Source: Pseudomonas frederiksbergensis
GTDB taxonomy: Bacteria; Pseudomonadota; Gammaproteobacteria; Pseudomonadales; Pseudomonadaceae
Assembly: GCF_035751725.1 (NCBI RefSeq)
Contig: NZ_CP142104.1
Coordinates: 496,001 to 560,000, forward strand
Reading direction: 5' to 3'
DNA length: 64,000 nucleotides
Made by a program: the position numbers and the translations under genes
The notes under the pieces: model-generated
Database searches by the model: none
What the model saw: only the letters and a program-made list of their open reading frames with translations
What the model was told of the DNA's origin: nothing
In this document: piece after piece, positions 45,637-54,378 of the stretch
How positions within the stretch are numbered: the stretch's first letter is position 1
How the letters are laid out: the number at the start of each line of letters is the position of its first letter

Positions 45637-47439
45637 TCAGAACCACTCATCCCGCATCTCGAGGCATGTATCATCCCGCGCCTCGAGCAGCGACAGTTCA
45701 TGCTCGCACCCCGGCACTTCCCACGTCAGGAAGTAGCGCGCCGCTTGCAGTTTGCCTCGATAGAAATCGACATCCGCCGCGTTCCCCTTGGCGAGTCCTT
45801 CCTCGGCACGAATCGCCTGTTCCAGCCAGCGCCAGCCGATCACCATGTGTCCAAACACCTTCAGGTACAGTGCCGAGTTGGCGAGGCTGCTGTTGACCTT
45901 GCCTTGTGCCAGGTCGGTCAGCAGGCCGAGGGTGACGGTTTGCAGGCGCGCCACCAGGGCTTCCAATGGCTGGCGCAAGGGCGTCAGCGATTCGTACGTT
46001 TGTGCGCGCTCGGTGGTGTCGGCCACCAGGCGAATCAATTGCTTGAGCCCGGCACCGCCGTTCTGTGCCAGTTTGCGTCCCAGCAAGTCCAGGGACTGGA
46101 TGCCATGGGTGCCCTCATGGATCGGGTTCAGGCGGTTGTCGCGGTAATACTGCTCCACTGGGTATTCGCGGGTGTAGCCGTGACCGCCGAGGATCTGGAT
46201 CGCCAGCTCGTTGGCCTTCAGGCAGAACTCCGAAGGCCACGACTTAACGATGGGGGTCAGTAGGTCCAGCAGTTCATGGGCACGTCGACGCTCGGCTTCG
46301 CTCTCCAGCGTGGTGGTGTCATCGAACAGCCGCGCCGCGTACAGGCCCAGGTCGAAAGAACCTTCGACGTAGGCCTTTTGCGTCAGCAGCATGCGCCGCA
46401 CGTCGGCGTGCTGGATGATCGCCACGGGGGCGGTGGTCGGATCCTTGCTGTCAGGCACGCGGCCTTGCGGGCGTTCGCGAGCGTATTCCAGGGAATACAG
46501 GTAACCGGCGTAACCCAGCATCACCGCGCCCATGCCGACGCCGATGCGCGCCTCGTTCATCATTTGGAACATGTAGCTCAGGCCGTGGTGCGGTTTTCCT
46601 ACGAGGTAACCGACACATTCGCCGTTGTCGCCGAAGTTCAGCGCCGTGGACGTGGTGCCGCGCCAGCCCATTTTGTGAAACAAACCGGCCAACAGCACAT
46701 CGTTGCGCTCGCCCAGGCTGCCGTCGTCGTTGACCAGGAATTTGGGCACGATAAACAGCGAGATGCCCTTCACGCCGGGCGGCGCGTCCGGCAATTTCGC
46801 CAAGACCATATGGACGATGTTTTCCGACAACGGATGGTCGCCGCCGGAAATAAAAATCTTGTTGCCCTTGAGCCGATAAGTACCGTCGGACGCTGGCTCT
46901 GCACGTGTACGAATATCCGACAGCGATGAACCCGCGTGAGGTTCGGTCAGGGCCATGGTGCCGAAAAAACGGCCGTCGATCATCGGCTGCAGGAAGCGTT
47001 GCTTCTGATCATCGCTGCCGAAGCTCTCGATCAGGTTTGCCGCGCCCATGGTCAGGAATGGGTAGGAAGTCGAAGCCGCGTTTGCTGATTGGAAATGTGC
47101 GAAGCAAGCCTGGGACAACAATGTTGGCAGTTGCATGCCGCCCGCCTCGAAGCTGCGAGCGGCATTGAGAAAACCTGCCTCCAGGAATGCATCCACTGCC
47201 GGCTTCACCTCCGGGATCAGTATCGCCTGACCATTTTCATAGCGCGGTTCGTTTTCGTCGTTCTTGCGGTTGTGGGGCGCGAAATACTTTTCGGCGATGC
47301 TGCGGGCCGTACCGATGGCCGCGTCGAAGGTTTCGCGATTGTGCTCGGCAAACCGTTCGCGCTGGGTCAGGCCCTCGGCATCGAGGACTTCATACAGCTC
47401 GAAAGCCAGATTGCGGGAACTGAGCAACGTCTCGGACAT
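45637..47439 (-). CDS. Large acyl-CoA dehydrogenase (FadE-type with C-terminal extension)
   Basis: The 600-residue flavoprotein oxidises acyl-CoA to the trans-2-enoyl form. It shows 'FFGTMALTEPHAGSSLSDIR' (FAD and acyl binding), 'GDHPLSENIVHMVLAKLPDA', 'AIQILGGHGYTREYPVEQYY' and the catalytic Glu in 'NPIHEGTHGIQSLDLLGRKL'. It belongs to the long form with an extra C-terminal domain found in Pseudomonas (PA5020/PA0506-like). Chain-length preference cannot be read from the sequence. Confidence 0.9.
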   Translation of the reverse strand: MSETLLSSRNLAFELYEVLDAEGLTQRERFAEHNRETFDAAIGTARSIAEKYFAPHNRKNDENEPRYENGQAILIPEVKPAVDAFLEAGFLNAARSFEAGGMQLPTLLSQACFAHFQSANAASTSYPFLTMGAANLIESFGSDDQKQRFLQPMIDGRFFGTMALTEPHAGSSLSDIRTRAEPASDGTYRLKGNKIFISGGDHPLSENIVHMVLAKLPDAPPGVKGISLFIVPKFLVNDDGSLGERNDVLLAGLFHKMGWRGTTSTALNFGDNGECVGYLVGKPHHGLSYMFQMMNEARIGVGMGAVMLGYAGYLYSLEYARERPQGRVPDSKDPTTAPVAIIQHADVRRMLLTQKAYVEGSFDLGLYAARLFDDTTTLESEAERRRAHELLDLLTPIVKSWPSEFCLKANELAIQILGGHGYTREYPVEQYYRDNRLNPIHEGTHGIQSLDLLGRKLAQNGGAGLKQLIRLVADTTERAQTYESLTPLRQPLEALVARLQTVTLGLLTDLAQGKVNSSLANSALYLKVFGHMVIGWRWLEQAIRAEEGLAKGNAADVDFYRGKLQAARYFLTWEVPGCEHELSLLEARDDTCLEMRDEWF

Positions 47440-47550
47440 GGCGGCCTACCTTTTCTTGGAATGGGCCGAGTCTAGGTCTGGGAGTGGTGCCTGAACAGGA
47501 TGATTGATTTGGGTGATGGAGCAGAGGGGGCGACGCTAATCAAAACAATA

Positions 47551-47570
47551 TGGGAGCGAGCCCGCTCCCA
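47551..47570. repeat. REP-like palindrome between putA and the acyl-CoA dehydrogenase
   Basis: TGGGAGCG and CGCTCCCA form a perfect 8-bp palindrome around AGCC, matching the REP class of this genome. Confidence 0.6.
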
Positions 47571-47621
47571 CAAGGCTGTCTATTGCCGGGCACCCATTGC
47601 GGGTGCCTGGCATATAACGGT

Positions 47622-50600
47622 TTAGCCGATGGTCATCAGGCTGGCGTTACCGCCCGCAGCGGCGGTGTTGACGCTCAGTGCCCGTTCGATCACCAGGCGC
47701 TCCAACGCGATGTTGGTCTCGCCTTGGGACAAGCCATGCACGCCGACGATTGCCCCGGCGCGCTTGGCCACTTGCTGGCAAACGCCGCGCAGTTGGTCCG
47801 AGTCGCCGTGATGCAGGACCGCGTCGAATACCACATCATCCTTGGTCCAGTCGGCAACCCGCTGGATGCGTGCCTGAATGTCCTTCGGCAAGCGTGCGAA
47901 CACGGCCTTGCTGGTGTCGGATTCCGGCCACACGGCGGAGCCGCCCACGGCCAGGACGGCCGCCAGTTGCGTCAGCAGGTCACCTTCCACGTCCGCCAGG
48001 CACAGCACATGCTCGCGGGGCAGGATGGCGTAGCTGTTGCGTTCGCCGGTCGGGCCGGTGAGCTGGCGGGTAATGCCGCTTTGCGACTGGGCGGCAAATT
48101 GCACGCACAGGGCGCTCAGTTCGGCGAGCTTCTGGCTGTCGGCCCAGGTTTGCAGGGCGGTCAGCGGCTTGCTCATGGCGTCGCGCAAGCGCAGGTCCGG
48201 CGCGGCCAGGGCATCGCCACGCACGAAGGACTGCTGGATCGCATCGGTAGGACGGGTCGACAGCAGGCGGTACAGGTACAGCGGACCACCCGCCTTCGGA
48301 CCGGTGCCCGACAAGCCTTCGCCACCGAATGGCTGGACACCGACCACCGCGCCGACAATGTTGCGGTTCACGTAGACGTTGCCGGCATGAACGTTGTCGA
48401 TGACCTTGGCGATGGTCTCGTCGATGCGGGTGTGTACGCCCAGGGTCAGGCCGTAGCCGGAGGCGTTGATCTGGTTGATCAACTGGTCCAGTTCCTTGCG
48501 CTTGTAGCGAACCACGTGCAGCACCGGGCCAAAGATCTCGCGCTGCAGTTCGTCGAAGCTTTCCAGTTCGATCAGCGTAGGCATCACGAAGGTGCCGCGT
48601 TTGCATTCGTCGCTATCGGCAATCGCCATCTGGTACACGGTGCGACCTTTGTCGCGCATGGCCTGGATATGCTTCTCGATGCCGGCCTTGGCCTCGGCGT
48701 CGATCACCGGGCCGATGTCCACCGACAGGCGCTCCGGGTTGCCGAGGCGCGATTCGGCCATGGCGCCCTTGAGCATTTCGATGACGCGGTCGGCGGAATC
48801 TTCCTGCAAGCAAAGCACGCGCAGGGCCGAGCAGCGCTGGCCGGCGCTGTCGAAGGCCGAGGATACGACATCGATGACCACTTGCTCGGTCAGGGCCGAG
48901 GAGTCGACGATCATCGCGTTCTGGCCACCGGTTTCGGCGATCAGCGGGATTGGACGGCCCTGGTTGTCCAGGCGTCCGGCGATATTGCGTTGCAGCAAGC
49001 GGGCGACTTCGGTGGAGCCGGTGAACATCACGCCTTTGACGCGATCGTCACCCACCAGGCGGGCACCAACGGTTTCGCCACGGCCCGGCAGCAGTTGCAG
49101 GACGCCTTCCGGAATACCGGCTTCGAGCATCAGGCGCACGGCCTGGGCAGCCACCAGTGGCGTCTGCTCGGCGGGCTTGGCCAGGACCGGGTTGCCGGCG
49201 GCCAGTGCGGCGGCGACCTGGCCGCTGAAGATGGCCAGCGGGAAGTTCCACGGGCTGATGCAGACCACCGGTCCCAGCGGGCGGTGGGCATCGTTGGTGA
49301 AATCGTTGCGGGCCTGCACCGCGTAGTAGCGCAGGAAGTCCACGGCTTCGCGCACTTCGGCAATGGCGTTGGCGAAGGTCTTGCCGGCTTCGCGGGCCAG
49401 CAGGCCCATCAACGGCTGGATCTCGCCTTCCATCAGGTCGGCGGCACGTTCGAGGATCGCGGCACGTTCGGCCGGTGGCGTGGCCTGCCAGATCGGTGCG
49501 GCGTTCAGCGCGCACTGAATGGCGTTGTCGACGTCTTCGACCGTGGCTTCCTGGACATGACCGACCACGTCGCGGTGGTCGGCCGGGTTCAGTACCGGCG
49601 CCGGGGTTTGTTCACTGGTGGCGCAACCGAGCATCGGCGCGGCTTTCCAGTTGTTATGGGCGGTGGCCAGCAGGGCGCAGGACAACGAGGCCAGGCGATG
49701 TTCGTTGGCCAGGTCGATGCCGCTGGAGTTGGCGCGTTCGCTGCCGTACAGATCGCGTGGCAATGGGATGCGTGGATGCGGCAGGCCGAAACCGCCTTCC
49801 AGGGTTGCCATCTGCTCGATGCTTGCTACCGGATCGGCCACCAATTCCTGGATGGAAATCGACTGGTCGGCGATGCGGTTGACGAACGAGGTGTTGGCAC
49901 CGTTTTCCAACAGGCGACGCACCAGGTAGGCCAGCAGTGTTTCATGGGTGCCGACCGGAGCGTACACGCGGCACGGACGGTTCAGCTTGCCTTCGGAGAC
50001 TTTACCTACAACTTGCTCGTACAACGGTTCACCCATGCCGTGCAGGCACTGGAACTCGTACTGGCCCGGGTAATAGTTCTGACCGGCGATGTGGTAAATG
50101 GCCGACAGGGTATGGGCGTTGTGCGTGGCGAACTGCGGGTAGATGACTTCCGGCACCGACAGCAACTTGCGGGCGCAAGCGATGTAGGACACGTCGGTGT
50201 ACACCTTGCGGGTATAGACCGGGTAGCCTTCCAGCCCTTCGACCTGGGCGCGCTTGATCTCGCTGTCCCAGTACGCGCCTTTTACCAGGCGGATCATCAG
50301 GCGGTGACGGCTGCGGCGGGCCAGGTCGATGACATAGTCAATCACGTACGGGCAACGCTTCTGGTAGGCCTGGATCACGAAGCCGATGCCGTTCCAGCCG
50401 GTCAGCTGCGGCTCAAAGCACAGGCGCTCGAGCAGGTCCAGGGACAGTTCGAGGCGGTCGGCCTCTTCGGCGTCGATGTTCAGGCCGATGTCATATTGCT
50501 TGGCCAACAGGGTCAGCGACAGCAGGCGCGGGTACAGCTCGTCCATCACGCGCTCATACTGGGCGCGGCTGTAGCGCGGGTGCAGGGCCGAGAGCTTGAT

Positions 50601-51575
50601 GGAAATACCCGGGCCTTCATAAATCCCACGACCATGGGACGCTTTGCCGATCGAGTGGATGGCTTGTTCGTACGAGGCCAGGTACTTCTGGGCGTCATGC
50701 TCGGTGAGTGCGGCTTCACCCAGCATGTCGTAGGAATAACGGAAACCCTTGGATTCGAACTTGCTGGCGTTGGCCAGGGCTTCGGCGATGGTTTCGCCGG
50801 TGACGAACTGCTCGCCCATCAGGCGCATGGCCATGTCGACGCCCTTGCGGATCATCGGCTCGCCGCTCTTGCCGATGATGCGGCTCAGGGAGGAGGTCAG
50901 GCCCGCTTCATTATGGGTGGCGACCAGTTTGCCGGTCAGCAGCAGGCCCCAGGTGGCGGCGTTGACGAACAGCGACGGGCTGTTGCCCAGGTGCGGCTGC
51001 CAATTGCCGGTACTGATCTTGTCGCGAATAAGCGCATCGCGGGTGCCTTTGTCCGGGATGCGCAACAGCGCCTCGGCCAGGCACATCAGCGCCACGCCTT
51101 CCTGGGACGACAGGGAAAATTCCTGCAGCAGGCCTTGAACGATACCGGCACGGCCGCCGGCACTTTTCTGGTTACGCAGTTTTTCAGCGATGGACGCCGC
51201 CAGCTTGTTGGTGGCTTCGGCCATTTCGGCCGGCAGGCGGGCCTGCTCGATCAGCATCGGCACCACTTCCGGCTCAGGGCGACGGTAAGCGGCAGTGATG
51301 GAGGCGCGCAGCACCGATTGCGGCAGGATGCTTTCGGCAAATTCGAGGAAGCATTGGTGAGCGTGATCGACCTGGACATCGCCAGCATCGTCGCTGTCGG
51401 CACGAGGGGAACCGTTCAGCTCGGTCAGGGTTGCACCACCCTCGAGTTTTTCCAGGTAATTGAAAATTGCCTGCTTGATCAGCCAGTGAGGCGTGCGATC
51501 AATTGAGGTTGCGGCCGCCTTGAGGCGTTCGCGGGTCGGGTCGTCGAGTTTGACCCCAAGGGTGGTGGTAGCCAT
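47622..51575 (-). CDS. putA: Trifunctional proline utilization flavoprotein PutA
   Basis: The 1317-residue protein represses put genes and oxidises proline to glutamate. Residues 1-47 are the ribbon-helix-helix ('TTLGVKLDDPTRERLKAAAT'). Proline dehydrogenase follows at about 190-480 ('IKLSALHPRYSRAQYERVMD', 'GLNIDAEEADRLELSLDLLE', 'GYPVYTRKVYTDVSYIACAR'). P5C dehydrogenase lies at about 560-1040 with Glu in 'LIAETGGQNAMIVDSS' and Cys in 'FDSAGQRCSALRVLCLQ'. A short C-terminal domain closes it. GAGGAT precedes ATG 51575. It is divergent from putP with operator repeats between. Confidence 0.96.
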   Translation of the reverse strand: MATTTLGVKLDDPTRERLKAAATSIDRTPHWLIKQAIFNYLEKLEGGATLTELNGSPRADSDDAGDVQVDHAHQCFLEFAESILPQSVLRASITAAYRRPEPEVVPMLIEQARLPAEMAEATNKLAASIAEKLRNQKSAGGRAGIVQGLLQEFSLSSQEGVALMCLAEALLRIPDKGTRDALIRDKISTGNWQPHLGNSPSLFVNAATWGLLLTGKLVATHNEAGLTSSLSRIIGKSGEPMIRKGVDMAMRLMGEQFVTGETIAEALANASKFESKGFRYSYDMLGEAALTEHDAQKYLASYEQAIHSIGKASHGRGIYEGPGISIKLSALHPRYSRAQYERVMDELYPRLLSLTLLAKQYDIGLNIDAEEADRLELSLDLLERLCFEPQLTGWNGIGFVIQAYQKRCPYVIDYVIDLARRSRHRLMIRLVKGAYWDSEIKRAQVEGLEGYPVYTRKVYTDVSYIACARKLLSVPEVIYPQFATHNAHTLSAIYHIAGQNYYPGQYEFQCLHGMGEPLYEQVVGKVSEGKLNRPCRVYAPVGTHETLLAYLVRRLLENGANTSFVNRIADQSISIQELVADPVASIEQMATLEGGFGLPHPRIPLPRDLYGSERANSSGIDLANEHRLASLSCALLATAHNNWKAAPMLGCATSEQTPAPVLNPADHRDVVGHVQEATVEDVDNAIQCALNAAPIWQATPPAERAAILERAADLMEGEIQPLMGLLAREAGKTFANAIAEVREAVDFLRYYAVQARNDFTNDAHRPLGPVVCISPWNFPLAIFSGQVAAALAAGNPVLAKPAEQTPLVAAQAVRLMLEAGIPEGVLQLLPGRGETVGARLVGDDRVKGVMFTGSTEVARLLQRNIAGRLDNQGRPIPLIAETGGQNAMIVDSSALTEQVVIDVVSSAFDSAGQRCSALRVLCLQEDSADRVIEMLKGAMAESRLGNPERLSVDIGPVIDAEAKAGIEKHIQAMRDKGRTVYQMAIADSDECKRGTFVMPTLIELESFDELQREIFGPVLHVVRYKRKELDQLINQINASGYGLTLGVHTRIDETIAKVIDNVHAGNVYVNRNIVGAVVGVQPFGGEGLSGTGPKAGGPLYLYRLLSTRPTDAIQQSFVRGDALAAPDLRLRDAMSKPLTALQTWADSQKLAELSALCVQFAAQSQSGITRQLTGPTGERNSYAILPREHVLCLADVEGDLLTQLAAVLAVGGSAVWPESDTSKAVFARLPKDIQARIQRVADWTKDDVVFDAVLHHGDSDQLRGVCQQVAKRAGAIVGVHGLSQGETNIALERLVIERALSVNTAAAGGNASLMTIG

Positions 51576-51646
51576 ATTTTTATCCTCATGTTTGCCACGT
51601 ACCGCGTGGCATCAGCTGGCGGCAAGATTAGCTGTGAGCTGTTGGA

Positions 51647-51889
51647 GGTGCAACCGGGTGCAACCGGTTTTTTGCCGAAATATTGAACAGCTCATCCGGA
51701 TGTTCCTCGACATGTTTCATTCGGGCACTCGTTTGGTGCAGGAAATGTCGCCATGGCTTCCATTTGTGCACCAATAGCGGGCAATAATGGCCGTTTGTAC
51801 GATTATTCCGACTGGGTGCAACTTATTTGAACGAAACTGGTTGCACCTTATTTGATTTGTTGAATAGCATTCGCGGCCAAGGTGCAACC
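51647..51889. promoter_or_regulatory. Five GGTTGCACC/GGTGCAACC repeats, probable PutA operators
   Basis: Copies occur at 51647-51655, 51657-51665, 51815-51823 (last base changed), 51839-51847 (reverse) and 51881-51889, with weaker relatives GGTGCAGG near 51735 and GTGCACC near 51766. GTTGCA is the known PutA ribbon-helix-helix site. They lie in the 476-base divergent region, two next to putA and three towards putP, a layout for coordinate repression of both genes. I see no gene in the region. Confidence 0.75.
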
Positions 51890-52051
51890 GTTTCGGGGTT
51901 CGAAATCCGGGCCGAGCTGCATCGGCTGATGGCTTTCCTGGGGAAACATCAGTCATAAATTCGCGGGTCTGCGAAACGTCGGTACAACGTCTGCGTTGTC
52001 GGCGCTTTCCAACTGCCACCGCACCATAAAAACAAAGCCAGGGCGTAACTC

Positions 52052-53536
52052 ATGAGTGTTAGCAATCCCACCCTGATCACCTTCGTGATCTACATCGCAG
52101 CCATGGTCCTGATCGGCCTGATGGCTTATCGCTCCACCAACAACCTTTCCGACTACATCCTGGGCGGTCGTAGCCTGGGCAGTGTCGTGACGGCGCTTTC
52201 TGCCGGTGCCTCCGACATGAGCGGCTGGTTGTTGATGGGTTTGCCTGGCGCAATCTACATGTCCGGCCTGTCGGAAAGCTGGATCGCCATCGGCTTGATC
52301 ATCGGTGCCTACTTGAACTGGCTGTTCGTCGCCGGTCGCCTGCGGGTCCAGACCGAGCACAACGGTGATGCGCTAACGCTGCCGGATTATTTCTCCAGCC
52401 GTTTTGAAGATACCAGCGGCCTGCTGCGCATCATCTCCGCAGTCGTGATCCTGGTGTTCTTCACCATCTACTGCGCTTCCGGCATCGTCGCCGGCGCCCG
52501 TCTGTTCGAAAGCACCTTCGGCATGTCCTACGAGACTGCGCTGTGGGCGGGTGCCGCCGCGACCATCGCCTACACCTTCATCGGTGGTTTCCTGGCCGTG
52601 AGCTGGACCGACACGGTACAAGCCACCCTGATGATCTTCGCGCTGATCCTCACACCGATCATCGTGTTGCTGGCGACTGGTGGCGTGGACACCACGTTCC
52701 TGGCCATCGAAGCGAAAGACCCTACGTCCTTCGACATGCTGAAAAATACCACCTTCATCGGGATCATCTCGCTGATGGGCTGGGGCCTGGGCTACTTCGG
52801 CCAACCGCACATCCTGGCGCGCTTCATGGCGGCGGATTCGGTCAAGTCGATCGCCAAGGCACGTCGCATCTCCATGGCCTGGATGATCCTGTGCCTGGGC
52901 GGCACCGTTGCCGTTGGCTTCTTCGGTATCGCGTACTTCTCGGCGCACCCTGAGGTGGCCGGTCCAGTGACTGAAAACCCTGAGCGTGTGTTCATCGAGC
53001 TGGCGAAGATCCTGTTCAATCCATGGGTCGCCGGTGTGCTGCTGTCGGCCATCCTGGCGGCGGTGATGAGTACCCTGAGCTGCCAGTTGCTGGTGTGCTC
53101 CAGCGCCCTGACCGAAGACTTCTACAAGACCTTCCTGCGCAAGAGCGCTTCCCAGGTGGAGCTGGTTTGGGTCGGTCGCGCCATGGTGCTGCTGGTGGCC
53201 TTGGTCGCCATCGCCCTGGCCGCGAATCCGGAAAACCGCGTCCTGGGCCTGGTGAGCTACGCCTGGGCCGGTTTCGGTGCCGCCTTCGGTCCGGTGGTCC
53301 TGATCTCCGTGGTCTGGAAGAACATGACTCGCAACGGTGCCTTGGCCGGTATTCTGGTCGGTGCTATCACCGTCGTTGTCTGGAAGCACTTCGAGCTGCT
53401 GGGCCTGTACGAAATCATCCCAGGCTTCATCTTCGCCAGCCTGGCCATCTACTTCGTCAGCAAGATGGGCACGCCTACTACCGGCATGCTGCAGCGCTTC
53501 GAAGCGGCTGAGAAAGATTTCCGCCTGAACCAATAA
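52052..53536 (+). CDS. putP: Sodium/proline symporter
   Basis: The 494-residue protein has 13 membrane helices of the SSS family: 'FVIYIAAMVLIGLMAYRSTN', 'YILGGRSLGSVVTALSAGAS' and 'DMSGWLLMGLPGAIYMSGLS' with the Na+ site, and 'AILAAVMSTLSCQLLVCSSA'. It imports proline for PutA; the divergent arrangement and the operators support co-regulation. A terminator lies behind it. Confidence 0.95.
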   Translation: MSVSNPTLITFVIYIAAMVLIGLMAYRSTNNLSDYILGGRSLGSVVTALSAGASDMSGWLLMGLPGAIYMSGLSESWIAIGLIIGAYLNWLFVAGRLRVQTEHNGDALTLPDYFSSRFEDTSGLLRIISAVVILVFFTIYCASGIVAGARLFESTFGMSYETALWAGAAATIAYTFIGGFLAVSWTDTVQATLMIFALILTPIIVLLATGGVDTTFLAIEAKDPTSFDMLKNTTFIGIISLMGWGLGYFGQPHILARFMAADSVKSIAKARRISMAWMILCLGGTVAVGFFGIAYFSAHPEVAGPVTENPERVFIELAKILFNPWVAGVLLSAILAAVMSTLSCQLLVCSSALTEDFYKTFLRKSASQVELVWVGRAMVLLVALVAIALAANPENRVLGLVSYAWAGFGAAFGPVVLISVVWKNMTRNGALAGILVGAITVVVWKHFELLGLYEIIPGFIFASLAIYFVSKMGTPTTGMLQRFEAAEKDFRLNQ

Positions 53537-53576
53537 GGCTTGCGGCGCGGCCTTCACGGCCCGCCCGCAGAGCTGG

Positions 53577-53616
53577 AAAAAACGGCCCGTCTCCTTTGGA
53601 GGCGGGCCGTTTTTTT
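53577..53616. terminator. Strong bidirectional terminator after putP
   Basis: ACGGCCCGTCTCC and GGAGGCGGGCCGT form a 13-bp stem with one G-T pair and a TTT loop, with A-runs before and six T residues after. It serves putP on the plus strand and the convergent DUF2165 gene on the minus strand. Confidence 0.88.
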
Positions 53617-54115
53617 ATGGATGAACGTCCAAGGCGTCGGGCTGGTTGAGAAAGATCAGCACGCCCAGCAGCGCCATGTAGAACCTGAACGCGGCGTCCT
53701 GGCCATTCCAGGTCTCGGATTGCCACATCAGGAACCATTCGCCGCCGACGACCATGAAGCCGAAGAACCAGACGAAAAACCCCACCGTCAGCCCCACGAT
53801 GGCCCACCCTTTGGCCTGCTTGAACGCCAGGCTATCCGCCGCGCGTACCCGCCAGAGCTTCAGTGCGCCGTAGGCCAGCAGACCCGCCGTCAATGCTTCG
53901 CCGAAGATGATCAGCCAATAAGCACCGTGCCACATCCACGATTTATCGAGGGCGCGATACCGGGCGGCATTGTCGGCAAAGGTAGTGTCCATGCTCAGTA
54001 CGTGCTGGACGAAATTGAAGTTGGAGCGGTAGTCCGTGATGTTGTTGAACACGGTCAGGAAGGCGAAGGCGGCAAGCGCCAGGATCATGGCAATTTTTGT
54101 ATAGCGGGTTGTCAT
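53615..54115 (-). CDS. DUF2165 membrane protein
   Basis: The 166-residue protein has four membrane helices and the family's features: 'IALAAFAFLTVFNNITDYRS'-like first helix with NNITDY, 'DTTFADNAARYRALDKSWMW', 'AGLLAYGALKLWRVRAA' and 'GFMVVGGEWFLMWQSETWNG'. DUF2165 proteins are uncharacterised small inner-membrane proteins. It is convergent with putP across the shared terminator. Confidence 0.83.
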   Translation of the reverse strand: MTTRYTKIAMILALAAFAFLTVFNNITDYRSNFNFVQHVLSMDTTFADNAARYRALDKSWMWHGAYWLIIFGEALTAGLLAYGALKLWRVRAADSLAFKQAKGWAIVGLTVGFFVWFFGFMVVGGEWFLMWQSETWNGQDAAFRFYMALLGVLIFLNQPDALDVHP

Positions 54116-54378
54116 GGTGCGTCCTTGGCTTTTTGTGACGAAACGACGTTATCACGCCTTTACGCGGTACGAGGCCCCTCGCCTTGTCAGAAGCAGCTGA
54201 TTACTTCGTACGAAGGCTTTCCGTATCGAGATTCAAGGATTGTCCATCGGAAAATGCAGCGCGCCTTGCGCCTTTTTGCCTCTTGCATGTAGGGGAAATC
54301 TCTTTTTCATGCCGTCCGGTCAATTCTCCGAAGCGCTCATGCAGAATCGCCCATCCTTATTCAGCAGAGGCACACAGG

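Noticed and set aside
45625..45645. 'GGGCTAGCTCAG' resembling a tRNA D-arm
   Set aside because: No anticodon or T arm with the right spacing follows, and the sequence overlaps the end of the acyl-CoA dehydrogenase gene.
47550..51506. Very long open frame (1318 codons) on the plus strand across putA
   Set aside because: It is the antisense of putA in GC-rich DNA. The protein is rich in His, Gln and Gly with no domain, whereas the minus-strand frame is an unmistakable PutA.
52373..53557. 394-codon minus-strand frame over putP
   Set aside because: It is an antisense shadow of putP, very rich in His, Asp and Gln, with no recognisable domain.
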